Below are positions 10,435-23,100 of a stretch of 64,000 nt of DNA, piece after piece. The stretch lies in contig JASPKZ010007287.1 in NCBI GenBank assembly GCA_030220185.1, positions 504,501 to 568,500 of the forward strand, written 5' to 3'. Each line of letters starts with the position of its first letter. Position 1 is the first letter of the stretch. The stretch comes from Diploptera punctata (lineage: Eukaryota; Arthropoda; Insecta; Blattodea; Blaberidae). Under the pieces are notes generated by a model. That model ran no database searches, was not told the DNA's origin, and worked only from the letters and a program-made list of their open reading frames with translations. A program made the position numbers and the translations under genes.

Positions 10435-10756
10435 ATGTTTTTATTATTAATTTAACATTTCTCAATGAGAAATGTTAAATTAATAATAAAAACATCATTA
10501 GAGGCCTTACTGGCTTTTAAAGTAATGTTAAATTTCCAATAAATGTCTTCTTAACTAAGAAGCCGCCATTTGCAAAGATAGAAACAATGGTTTCAAAAGC
10601 ATTTGGCGATAGGGAATTACAACGTATATAAGAGAAAAAATTGCGTCTAGATCGTAACTTGCCTCGGTAGCTCAGTTGGTAGAGCACTTGGCCCGGAAAG
10701 CCAAGGGTCCCGGGTTCGAGTCCCGGTCTAGGCGAAAATTTTTCTCTTCAAATTTA
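10435..10756 (+). mobile_element. SINE family A, complete copy with target-site duplication
   Basis: Flanked by 14-bp direct repeats ATG(C/T)ATTTCCTATG (10421-10434 and 10757-10770, one mismatch). Inside, in order: an inverted piece of the 3' tail (ATGTTTTTATTATTAATTT), the sense tail, a leader (CTTACTGGCTTTTAAAGTAATG), an inverted end (AAGAGAAAAAATTGCG), a good tRNA-like core (box A TAGCTCAGTTGGTAGAGC, box B GGGTTCGAGTCC) and the second inverted end CGAAAATTTTTCTCTTC. The tRNA core sits near the 3' end instead of the usual 5' end. It lies about 180 bp upstream of the arrestin promoter elements. Confidence 0.8.
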
Positions 10757-10937
10757 ATGTATTTCCTATGTTTATTCTCTGCTAATTTTCTCTTGAATAT
10801 TATTTTTATTTGTACTCCTCCTTGGTACTTCAACTTTTAACATTTTTAAGTAACTCTTACATTCCTTATGTGTAAGTTTAAGCAGCATTTTGAGGAAATA
10901 ACTTTCTGTTGCATAAACTTTCACATTTTCCTGCTTG

Positions 10938-10978
10938 TAATTCTATTATGATGGTATGATAGTAGTCTTATTAGATTA
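10938..10978. promoter_or_regulatory. paired homeodomain (P3/RCSI-like) sites upstream of the arrestin gene
   Basis: TAATTCTATTA at 10938-10948 is a TAAT-NNN-ATTA palindrome. TTATTAGATTA at 10968-10978 is, on the minus strand, TAATCTAATAA, one base from the fly P3 consensus. Such Pax6/Otd-type dimer sites mark photoreceptor-specific promoters in Drosophila, usually about 60-120 bp before the start site, as here (-123 to -83 from the predicted start). Function is inferred from motif, position and the visual role of the gene. Confidence 0.4.
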
Positions 10979-11027
10979 TTATTGATCTAGTTAACAAATG
11001 ACTTAGGAAACCTTAAAAGCACAAGTG

Positions 11028-11064
11028 TATAAAACAGTGGGTGAGGAAAACTGCTGTATCAGTG
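11028..11064 (+). promoter_or_regulatory. predicted Arr1 core promoter (TATA box plus initiator)
   Basis: TATAAAA at 11028-11034 and the arthropod initiator TCAGTG at 11059-11064 are spaced so that the initiator A (11061) lies 33 bases from the first T of the TATA box. Transcription from 11061 would leave an 11-base 5' UTR before the ATG at 11072. This is very short, so an upstream non-coding exon remains possible. Confidence 0.5.
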
Positions 11065-11071
11065 TGAAATC

Positions 11072-11180
11072 ATGGTGGTGAACTTCAAGGTGTTCAAGAA
11101 ATGCTCGCCAAATGGCAAGATAACACTATACATTGGGAAACGTGACTTTGTGGATCATATAACTCTGATTGATCCAGTAG
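11072..11180 (+). CDS. Arr1: Arr1 coding exon 1
   Basis: Encodes residues 1-36 and the first base of codon 37, from the ATG to [16 protein letters not shown]. Donor AG|GTAAGT. Too short and stop-bounded to stand out as a frame on its own, but its sequence and phase join exactly to exon 2 ([11 protein letters not shown]). Contains the first beta-strands of the N-domain. Confidence 0.93.
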
Positions 11181-14100
11181 GTAAGTTACAATAAAAATAT
11201 GTATGGCATTCCAACTATTATAGGAAATATCACTATGAGGTTTAATTTAAAGTGCAAAATAAAATTATTTCCAACTCACCTTACATTCTGTCTTCTAATT
11301 AGACCAGTTTCGTAACCTTAGTGGTTACATTTTCAGTAGTTACATGACCGATGTTCTGTCATCGTTTGGTGAACTGATAAAATTCCCAATCAAATCAAGT
11401 TTTCCAGGAATTTCAAAATTCATTAATTTTTCTTTCTTAGTTTTTCAAATTTCTTTTTGAAAACCATCTTAGGAATGGAGAATTGGAATAAATCAGCAGT
11501 AGCTGCTCATGCTTGGTCAGAAAAACATAGAATTAAAAGAAAGTCTAGTTTATTATAAAACAAGTAGAAAAACCTAAAGAAAGAAGAAATTCACATTCAA
11601 AAAACTAAGAAAGAAAAATTAATGAATTTTGAAATTCCAGAGGAAATTGATTTGATTGGGAGGTTCATCAGTCCAGGAGTAAGAAGAAGTGCCCCTGGAT
11701 GAGAGAACATGGGCCATGATTACACTGAAGATGTAACCACCAAGGTTATAAAATCAGTCTAAATAGACAGGATATGAGGTGAAGTGGAAAGAATTTTATT
11801 TAAAATTTTATATGTACGCTGAAAAATTTTATTCCGATTTTTCAAACTATTTTTCAATAATTAATTAAAGTTATGATTTTCAGAATGTTTTCTAGGAAGA
11901 GGGAAAGGTTTAGTATTACTTATCCCCAATTAAAAATATGCAATTTTTAATAATATTACAATTACTTATTTTAGGAATTCTCACTATGAGGTATATTCTA
12001 CCTTAATATTACAATTGTTTTATTGATTATTATGGAATCTGGAATTTAAATGAGTAAATTTATAAGGGTAATAAAAAATGGAAAAGAGTTTACTTAATTT
12101 TGACTTTCTTACCTTTACAGCTTCCTCAGCCTTGCTATTCAGTCTGCTGGACAGTTCTCAAAAGGTTGTATCGGATAACCGAGTACATGCAATATGGTTT
12201 ATAACCATTTCCATAACTGTTATATTGTGTAAATTTTTTTTCATAATGCTTGTATAATTGAGTAGTTGTGTTAATACTAATAAGGGAACTGTCAACCATT
12301 GTATGCCGAAATATACCTTGAAATTTCTCCCAGAGAAGTATTGTGATGTAAGGCTATGCCCAAAAAAATTATCTGTCATTTTTAACTGCAAGGCATAGAA
12401 ATTGATACCAGAATCCAGCAATGGTAACCCACTATATGGAGCAGATGGACTCCCTGTATTAGTAAGAGCAGAGTCGAGTGAGCCAGATTATGACATGGAT
12501 GGCAGATAGTGAGATAGTGAGGGTTATCCAATCTACCAATTCTAGAGTTATGTTACTTCCCTACAGCTTAAATGAGTTCCTTGTAAATATGAAATCAAAA
12601 TTATTGAAAAACTATTACTAAAAATCTCCATAGCATGACAGGCCAAGAAGGCCCTTGGCCTACCAGCTGGCTGCTGGTCTCACATACTTGAGATACCTAA
12701 ATATGAGAATAAATTAGTATTTTGATTTTTTATTGAAATAGTTGTCGAATGACTCAGAAGGATACAATTTTCTACAGTTGCAGTATAATATTTTTTTTTA
12801 TGTTTAAAACATCTGAAAATAGTTAAATCCTACAAAATTCAATTCAAAATGTGTTTTCTTTTACTGAAGTTGCCCTATATTTGAATATACAATGTATAAT
12901 TGTCAATCATTTATGTTCTACAATAGTGAGATATTTGAACTTATAATTTCTGGTTGCTAAGTAATGTAATTTTTTTTTCACAGATGGAGTGATTCTCTTA
13001 GATTCAGACTACCTGCATAATCGCAAGATATTTGGACAAATAGTCTGCAGTTTCCGCTATGGACGCGAAGAAGATGAAGTTATGGGTCTCTCATTCCAAA
13101 AGGATCTGTTCTTGGCATCAGAACAAATTTATCCTCCACCTGAAAAACGTGAACAGAACTTAACCAAACTGCAGGAACGTTTGTTGAAAAAGTTGGGATC
13201 AAATGCATTTCCTTTCACCTTCACTCTTCCGCCTGGTTCCCCATCATCTGTGACATTGCAACCTGGATCTGATGATCAAGGCGAGCCTTGCGGAGTTCAA
13301 TATTACGTCAAGATTTTTGCAGGAGAAAATGAAACAGACAGAACTCACAAGAGGTATAATAAACTCATAGAGGCCCTGGCCTTAAATTTAGTATCATCCT
13401 TATGGGCAATCATAATCACATATAAATTTAATTGTCTAAAAACAATGGATGAAAACATTTTAAGATCAGTAGTAATGAAGAAGCCCATTAATAGACCATT
13501 GTGGCCCATCCCACAGGAATGTAAAAGTAAGAATCAACATTTTCTTAGCCAATGACATGAGATGGTTGTTAGCAATAAAACTGCAGTTGACTTTACTTTT
13601 AGGATGTTCTCTAGTACTGAAATAAAGGTTAGATAGTTGTCCCAGAGGAATTATGAATATGAATAATAATGAAGAGATTTCTCTTTACTGTATTGGGTTG
13701 AACCTAGACCATCCAATATTATAATAAGATGCCTGATTTAATAAGAAATACCAATAGATAATAAATAGTAGGAGGTAAGAATAATATCCCGCACTGTAGC
13801 CGAGTGGTTAAGGCGATGCTTTGTCACAGAGCTATGGGACTTGCGCTGGTTTGAGTCCCCACAGGGGAAGAAATTTTCTCATGAAATTTAGGCCAGTATG
13901 GGACTGGTGCCCACCCAGCACCATGAGGAATTTGGGTAGATACATAAGTAGCAACTCCAGGTTGAGGAAACTAGCTTTAAGGACTGGGAGATCCAATATA
14001 CTGACCACATGTCACCCATAAACTGGCTGGATGACTGTTTGCCTCTGTGATTAACACATGTGAATGTGAGGCCAGCAGCTGGCTGGTAGGCCAGGGACCT

Positions 14101-17100
14101 TCTAGGCCTGTCATGCCATGGAGTTAGTTAGGTATGAATAATGGCTAGCATGTCTGACTAGCATCCCAGGGGTGACATGTGATCAGCATGTCGAGTCCCC
14201 TAATCTGTTATAGCTGATTTTTTTACTTGGAACTGTTACCTGGAACTGTTATTTGAGAGATATGATATTAAAAGATTCAAAACATATTTTAAGCCAAATA
14301 TTAGGAAAGGATTATGATTAAGTCTTTTTTTTATCTTGTAAGCCCATGTTTCCCTTAACAGAGATTTAGGCGCTATCCCCCTATAGGGAAGAATTTGAAC
14401 CATACTAATTTAGTTACACTTGTTTTCATATAGATGTCCTTTGAGTGGCCCGTGGTCAGCATTTCGCCTCATACTGACATCTAGAAAACCAAGGTAGTAC
14501 TAGGATGGGAAAATTCGGTAAATTTTGCTTAGAGGCCTTTCATTCGGGCTTTTACGAGCCTGAAAATCTTCAGACTTGGGACCCACAGCTTAAAGTCCCT
14601 CCCGGAGGACTTGCTCCTTGGATTTTTCTGTCCTAAAAAAATTGATCGACCCCGGCCAGGTTTGAACCCGTAACCCTTGGGACCAGAGGCAAGGAGCATA
14701 ACCACTAGTCCACTGCGGCCAAGAAATATTGCTTAGAGATCTCTTATTTCAGGCTTGAGGTTTTTTAGGTACTGTAAATGAACACAGGAGCCACAGATTT
14801 ACTTCTCTTCCAAAGGAAGGCATGCTCAGGATCTATAAACTTTTAAAAATCCATCAACCACAGCTGGATTTTAACCTGCAAACCTCACAAACAGAGGATA
14901 AGCATGGTAACCATTTGTCAAACAGGACCATTAAAACAATTATTATATCAGTTTTGGAATAATACAGTTTTTCTGAGTCTATTGGTATTAATATAATTTA
15001 TTCAATATTAAAATTTATCAATTACATTATATTTATGAAATGTTTCAGGAGCACAGTGAATCTTGGCATTCGTAAAGTACAGTATGCTCCATCTAAACAA
15101 GGACGACAACCATGCACTGTGGTACGTAAAGATTTCATGCTTAGTCCAGGAGAACTTGAACTGGAAGCAACATTAGACAAGCAGTTATATCATCATGGAG
15201 AGAAAATTGCTGTCAATATCTGCATTAGAAATAACAGCAACAAAATTGTCAAGAAAATTAAAGCAATGGTTCAACAAGGAGTTGATGTTGTCTTATTCCA
15301 AAATGGGCAGTATCGTGCGACAATTGCTAGCCTTGAAACTCAGTGAGTAGAGCCAAAAAATTCTGCCAGATATAATCTTTTACATTAACGCATGTAATAG
15401 TACAAAAACACACTGAATGCATCTTATAAATGATTGAGAACTATATCCCATCCCATACTATACAAATTCTATGGCTTGGCCAGGCATCGAACACAGTTAT
15501 ATTTGAAGAGAAAAATATATGCTCAGACTGAGGTTTCAACCCAGGACCTTTTGCTTTCTATGCAAATGCTCTATCAACTGAGCTACCTGAGAAACTCCAA
15601 TCTAAACACAAATATTTCTCTTATATACACTGTTAATTCCTAAGTCTAAGTATATTTTTCTCTTCAAATCTAATTTATCCATCATTGAGATGTATGAAAT
15701 GAATATTAACACATTGATGACCGACAGCTGTGCGTTCAACCCACCGCTGCTAGACCGGACATTTCTGTCAGTAGCGTGGACTTTTAAATTTTAAACCGCG
15801 CTAACACAGTGTGATTTTTACATCAATATATTTACAGTCAATAACAATAATGCATAAGTAAATCTTTATTAGTGTTCTCACCAGACCTTCTAGTAGAAAT
15901 TGAGGGTTTGATAGCGTTAAAAACATTTCCCTTTATGTAAAGGCACAGGGCAAAAGAGCATAATATTATTTTGCCAGTTTCTTTTCTTGTGTTCACTACA
16001 AACTTGGCAAGGTTTGGAAGGTTTTTTTTTTACAGACACAGTTGGTGTTAATTTATGTTTCTTCATGTCTCAGCCTTCTTGGTGGGTCTTGACATGGTGT
16101 CCTTTTCACTCTGTCTTTCCTCCTCTTCCCTGTCATCTGTTCCTAATTTCAGGACTGCCAAACAAGAGGCTGTTTCAAGCAAAAAACTTCTGTTTGACAT
16201 ATTGTTGTTAGGATTTTGAAATTTATAGACCCAAAAAGCATTAAAGAGTGCACAATTCAAAAGCCACAATACAACTTTCTTGCTTCATTTCACTGTTTTT
16301 CTAAGGATGGAGTAATATGATAGGTACTGGTCAGCCCTGTCTACACCCTTCACATACTTGTGAAGTATTCAATAGGGCATTTTTACAACTTTACCCCTCC
16401 CACTCTCGTGTTGCCTGATGCAATGTGCTAACCGTTCTTACGTCTCTTTTATCTTTCGATGTTTGTAGCAAAAGGTCCCCCTTACTACAAAATACACATT
16501 CTCCTGGTTTGAGTTTATTTCCTGCTTCCACAAATGATTTTGGAAGCCCTCTGTTAATCCTTATTGTTCCACAAACTATCGTCTTTCTTGCGAGCAAATT
16601 TTCTGCTATAGCCACACTGTCATAATAATTATCCTGGTAGACATGATGCCACAGATATAAACTCGGCTCCAGAACGCAAAATAGTGTTTCTTCTAATTTT
16701 TCCCCTCTGCAACATATATTTACAGGTTACATACGTATCCCGTAATTGCCTAACTAACGGCACTAAAATTCCATATTTCATCAGCCATCTGTCTTAAAAT
16801 TGTAAACAACTCTTTCTGTAAATTTGGTAATTTTATAAAAGAGAAGAGAGGGGTACAAAAACAACTAAAGTTTATTTCACAATGAGAAAAAACAAAATTG
16901 CATGCTCCTTCAAAAGCGAAGAGGCTGGAAAACCATAGAAAACATAAACACGGAAATCTCCATGGCCCGTCGTCTAGCACTGGCCATTTAAACACGGAGA
17001 TCTCCGTGGCCCGTCACCAATGTGTTAAAAACATTGAACACAGTGTTCTAAGATCTGGAACAACATCCACTTAGCCTCATGATAACTGAATGGCTACTTT

Positions 17101-20100
17101 AGTTAAGAAATAGCAATACCCAGATATAAGTAAACTGAAATGTTATCATGCTACTACATAACATCTGCTAACTAGCAATCACTTCAATTACACATGACTT
17201 TTCAGAGCTATTGTGCTACAGATTTAATTTTTTATTTAAAAACTATGTACTTTCCCAAATAAAAACTCTGAGATATATACTTTACCCTTTTTCAATCATA
17301 TTTTGATTATGGTTTACATATCTTAGGGCATTAATTTGATTATGATATTATTATTGAGAGGGTTCCATGTTGGAAGTGCTTAGACACTTACCCTCCACCT
17401 CTGGGTTCCGAGTTTGCATCTTGGTCATGCCATTCAGGGTTTATGATGGATGAATCAGAGCCAGGACAGGTTTATCTAGAGGTTTCTCTGTTTTCCGCTG
17501 CCAGAAACTTTATTCCACCACATTTCCACTGTGTCATACATTTCGTTTAATTCCACCTATCCCTGTGATGTTTTGGCAGATCTGGTCAACTAGCATCCTC
17601 ATATGTCACTAACCTGTTGTTGTTGTTTTCAAATGCTGGGCCTTGGCACCGAAGCCATTAGCGTTCTTGCTCTCCAATATTTCTCTATGGTGGATCCAAC
17701 AGGTAATACTTCACAGGTTTGTAAGGTGTTCTTCATTCATTTCTTCATCTTTATTGCATAGAGGACAATTTGGATTCGTGTAGATTCCTATTTTATATAA
17801 ATGTTTGGCCAAATAGTCATGTTCTGTAAGCAGTCTAAATTTTGCTACTGTAGTTTTACGTGGAATTTCTGGAATAATATCTGGCTTCTTTACTAAAATA
17901 TTCCATTTTTTGTCTTTGGCTTTATTACATAGGTCTTGGTTTTGTTTGATTTTATATTTGTTTTTAATTATTCTTTTTATGGATGTGAAAGGTAAGCTTT
18001 TAGTAGTATTCTGAATTAAATTGGAGCCTTTTTTGGCAAGAAAATCAGCAGTCTCATTTCCAGCAATTCCACAATGTGCAGGTATCCATTGCAATTGAAT
18101 TCTTTTCTGTAGTTTTTGGAGTTGTTGTCCCCTTCAATAATAGGACCTTCGACTCATCTCATCCCACATCCGAAATTTATGCTGAAACAAATAAAGGGTT
18201 TACTTTATTATTATTAGCTAGTGGAGAATGATAATAACCATGATTTGAAGGTAGTAAATTATACAGGATATGTATGGGGATCTTATATTCATGAACCTAT
18301 GGGTTCGATAGTGCCAGTGAGTTAGTTACTTGTTACTAGCTGAGGAAAATCTGCTTCACATGGTTTCTTTTTTTATATATCTGTGCAGTTTTTTCTATAT
18401 CTAATGTAGAAGATATGCATTAAAATACTTTTTTTTTGTTTCTTCTTTATTTTTATTCTTTTTTCGGTATATACAATTATCTAACATACTAAGTAATTTC
18501 ATCAAAATACATTCTTATACATTACATTTGGTATCATGTTGTCTGGCACATGCATAAATAGATTTCTGCTTGCATCTGATGCGTGAAAGAGCAATGTCGA
18601 GCTGACCATATGAGAAATAGGATATCTTCAAATTAGTGGAACATTTGACCCTGCACTTTATTGATGGTCATACTATAAACTAATCTCACTGGAATTGCAA
18701 TCGTTTGAAACAAAATGGCAAATCATTTGAGATCAATGGAATTCTTGGTATGAAAATTGATTTTTCTTTTTCTTTGCCGGTTAGGAGGATTGGCCATATT
18801 ATCCTGCGACAGTACCAATCTCTGGTTTTTGATGCAAAGAATTAGTTGAGATCCACTTTGACAGCTTCAATATTTTCAATATTTATGAAATTCACACGAG
18901 AAATGGGACATGGTTCGAAACAGATGATAATCTGAGGGTGTAAGATCAGTGCTATATGCATAAGATCAGTGCTATGTGCTGGGTGTGGTAACATTTCGGT
19001 TCCTCCCATTTTTTAATATTTGTGATAATTTCTCTCTTCAAATTTAATTTGTTCTTCAGTGAGAAGTATTAAATTAATAATAAAAACATCAAAAGAAGCC
19101 CTACTGGCTTTATAAAGTAGTGTTTAAATTCCCAATAAATGTCTTCTTAAATAAGAAGCTGTCATTTGCATAATCGATCAAATGCTCGTAGCATTTGGAG
19201 CTCGGGAATTAATAATGTATAAGAGAAAAATTTGCATTTAGATTGGAGTGCTCAGGTAACTCAAGGGTAGCATTGGCCTAGAAAACCAAAGGTCTTGGGT
19301 TCAAATCCCAGTCTGAGTGTATAATTTTTCTCTTCAAGTATAATTTATGGTAACAGTTTGGTTCCTCCCATTTTCTGAATATTTATCATGATTATTCATA
19401 TAAAGTGGAGTCCGGCTGGGTGTAGACCTGCGACCCTCAAAATTTAATGAATTTGTTCCAGTTTTGAGGTATTAATTTAATTTTTAACACTCACAATAAT
19501 GGACAATTTATTATTTTAAAAAGAAAAATTAATGCCTGAATTGAGATTTGAACCTAAAACATCTAGCTAGAGGTTTTGGGTTCAAATCCTGATTCAGGCA
19601 TTAATTTTTCTTTTCAAAATAATAATTGCTCCAGTTATTGAGAATAAAGATCCACCTCGACTGCACCCCCATTTGGAACAAACTCCCAGTGAATTACACC
19701 ATTTACATTAAAAATTGTTATTACTTACGAAATAAGAATGTTCCAGGTAATTTCCAAAAGCTAGTAGTAGTGCCAAAATAAATGAGAAACTACTATTAAT
19801 CTAGAGCTCTCTTGAGGTACCTAACTTTATTATTGTATCTAAAATAAACAATGAATTTGTTCATTATATGAAATGCTGTTTTTTTTTCTCTCTAGTTGTT
19901 AGCTTCTTGTTGAAAGCTACAGTATATTTTTTTTTAAAATAATGTTATATTTCAGGGAAGGCTGTCCAATTCAACCTGGTTCAACTTTGCAAAAGATAAT
20001 GTATCTCACACCTGTAATTGAATCTAATAAAGACCGAAGAGGTATAGCATTGGATGGAAAATTGAAGCATGAAGATACAAATCTGGCCTCTTCTACTTTG

Positions 20101-23100
20101 CTAGCCAGCCCTGATCAGAGAGATGCTTTTGGCATCATTGTGTCGTATACAGTTAAAGTGAAATTGTATCTTGGAGCTCTTGGAGGAGAACTTACTGCAG
20201 AGCTGCCTGTTGTGCTGATGCATCCCAAGGTTTGTTACAATTCATTATCATAATCAGAACACATTTCTACATTCATGGGTCATCTAAGTATAAATACTCT
20301 TAATAATTAAATGAATCGTGAATTCTTCTTATCTCATACTTCTATGTTTTTTAAACACAGCACTGCAGTATCAGCGACCATCCTCAGAAAACAGCTGAGG
20401 ACGATGGTTGCTGATACTGCAGTGCTGTATTTAAAAAACATAGAAGTATGAGATAAGAAGAATTCACAATTCATTTAATTCTTATTAATAAAACCTCATA
20501 ATGTTAAAAATTCCCAAATTTATTATATAAAAATAAATGCTCTTCCAATGTATAAATGAGTTGGAGAAAATGTTTTTATATCTCACCTCATAAAGTTCCA
20601 TGTTTTCATGATACTGGTTTCAAAGGTCATTTTACCTTCATTTTCAATCAAACTACAACTCATTTTTAAGTTGAAAATGCCTCATAGTGTTACTTCCCAC
20701 TTTAATTCTGATTAAACTCTTCCATTGCTCTACCTGTTCATAATACTTCTGACACCGTGTTCAAATCTCACTCTTTTTCTGGTGGATTGCTCTTCAAGGA
20801 CCACATTGAAGCTTTTCTCCCTTTGTATCCTCAAGATGTTTAAAAAATTTGAGCCTGACTCATGATATAATTTCTTTAATTTCAAAACTTCATAACTATA
20901 TTGTTAATTATTTTTTTTATGTTACTGATAATAAAAAGAAAATTTTACCATATTTACTTGCATAATGTTTGCCCTTAATAAGGAAAAATATTTAATTCTA
21001 AGAAATGGATGTGTAAATTAAGCAAAGAATGAAAATTACTCATTAATTTATGAAAATTACTTCTTCCAATATCGAATCAAATCCTCATTAACATGATTTT
21101 TTTTTTTGCTTGTTCTATTACCATTTTCTTTTGTGTTTCCATTAATTTACATTAATTGAACAACAGTGGAATGATCAGAACCTACTATGAAGCAATCTTC
21201 CTCCAGGTTATAAAAAAAATCATATTTTTGTTTAAAAATTGAGATGCATAAAAACAGAGGGGCATAATTTATGCAAGTAAATATAATAGTCATAAAATAA
21301 TCTTAAATAATAAGAAAGTAGGTAGCCTAAAATACACAAAAACTGTGCTTAGATATTTTACTCTTTTTCATTTCTTCATTGTGCAAGGGGCCTAGGAGTA
21401 TAATATGGAATTATGGACCCCATAAGAATTTTATAATTTAATTCTAAATGATCTATCAGATGACTGCTGACCTACCTTCCACACATATCAGTCAGAGAGG
21501 TGCATAATTATTCAGCCAGTATATGAGTGATATGTGTTGAGCATGTTAGGTACACTATAGTTTGCCAGCTTTCCAATTAGATATCTTTCTCGCTTGAAGC
21601 TCAAGAGCGAAATGAGTAATGTCTGTTCTGCCTCCTGCACTTCTTCTGTGGCCTCATTGGCTGTGCATTTTTACCTAGCCTCCTATGTAGATGGCTTATT
21701 TCGAACAGCTTCTCTACAGATTCTACCGACAGACTGTAGACATTATAGCTGATTTTAACAGCCTGGAGCCTCTAATTCTACTCAAATTTCTTATGAAACT
21801 GAGTAGCCACTGTTCTCATAAATTGATAAAAATTCCACAAGTAAGTTTCTTTGCTTATGGGTCTCAACCCAGCACCCTTGTTATAGGTTGTCAGTCCCAT
21901 TGAACAATGATCACCATGCTCGCATCTGGTTTCTAGGTTCGCAGGTTTGAATGTGGCCAGGATTGATGAATTTTTCAGGGCATAAAATTCCTGATTATGG
22001 TTTTCTTCAGAAGGAAATCAAAGCCATCAGCCTAGGGTTATAAATTTATGTCACATAAAAGAATGTGAATACTGAATAAAGATGCCTCTAGGCAACATTT
22101 TTCTGTCCTTTTATGCTCTGATTTGAATTGTGACACTTAATGACTTTGGCTGTTAAAGAGCATTGTTAAATAAAAGAATAACATAATATTCTTGTGAGAT
22201 CTGTGCCAAATTATAATACTTTAAACTGCTTGGCCATGGTGTGAGACATATTTTACCTTTATTTTTTAAAATAGTTTTTATTGAATAATGTAAAATAAAT
22301 AATTAGTTGTGAGGCTTTGAATATCCATCCATCCATAGTAATTCTGCCCGAAGGCAGGTCCTTCACTGCAATCATAGCATTTTTCATGCTATGCTTGCAG
22401 CTTTACTAGGGAATTGTAGGTGTGGTAGCTTCCCGTTGCTTTCCACACCGGTGAAGGATGATGATAATGAGGATGATGATGATGGCCATATGATTTCGGG
22501 GACCGTTTGGGCCTTAAAGTTTTCCTGATATTTGTCTTACAGGTGAGGAAAAACCCCCGATGAAAACCTCACCCAGAAAAACTGCCCCGACCAGGGATCG
22601 AACCCGGGCCTGCTATGTGACAAGGCAGCACGCTACCTCGAACAGTGGACGCTTTGAATATAAGTAATAATACTTAGTAATAATTAAATGAATCGTGATT
22701 TCTTCTTACCTCATACTTCTATGTTTTTTTAAATACAGCACTGCAGTATCAGCGACACGTTGTCGTCATCATCAGCTGTTTTCACGACAGTAAAAAAACA
22801 TAGAAGTATGAGGTAAGAAGAAATCACGATTCATTTAATTATTATTAATTGAACCTCATAATGTTAAAAATTCCCAAATTTAATATATAAATATAACAGA
22901 CAAGTCAAGTCATGGGAATAATCATGATTGCTCAAGGACAACAACATTCAAAATGGCGGACAAAAGTTCATTAAATGTAAATCCTTTTGAAAGCTTTAAT
23001 AAACTTTTTTTGAGCAAAAGAAGAGCATTAAAGGACAGTCGTGAAAACAGCTGATGTGACGACAACGTGTCGCCGATACTGCAGTGCTGTGTTTAAAAAA

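Larger units (their letters stand above)
11220..11990. mobile_element. inverted PLE remnant in arrestin intron 1
   Basis: Starts with the family end GGAAATATCACTATGAGG. A minus-strand hammerhead (11294-11342) and minus-strand endonuclease tail (about 11395-11450, [15 protein letters not shown]) are mirrored by a + strand endonuclease tail (about 11460-11690, [19 protein letters not shown] ... [15 protein letters not shown]) and a + strand hammerhead (11720-11768). A second end motif CTCACTATGAGG lies near 11978. The result is a head-to-head arrangement of two truncated 3' ends. Confidence 0.65.

Noticed and set aside
10660..10735. A tRNA gene (good box A and box B, acceptor-like ends)
   Set aside because: There are 19 bases between the D-stem and variable region instead of 17, an acceptor mismatch, and the whole lies inside a SINE-A copy bounded by 14-bp target duplications. 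The same applies to the other tRNA-like heads at 1855, 19250, 43220 and 56680.
12158..12421. Small gene on the minus strand in arrestin intron 1
   Set aside because: 87-codon frame with no domain, biased AT-driven composition and no splice or promoter context.
13354..13555. Extension of arrestin exon 2 as a longer open frame
   Set aside because: Arrestin similarity stops at HKR, a GTATAA donor sits exactly there, and exon 3 restores the conserved sequence in phase.
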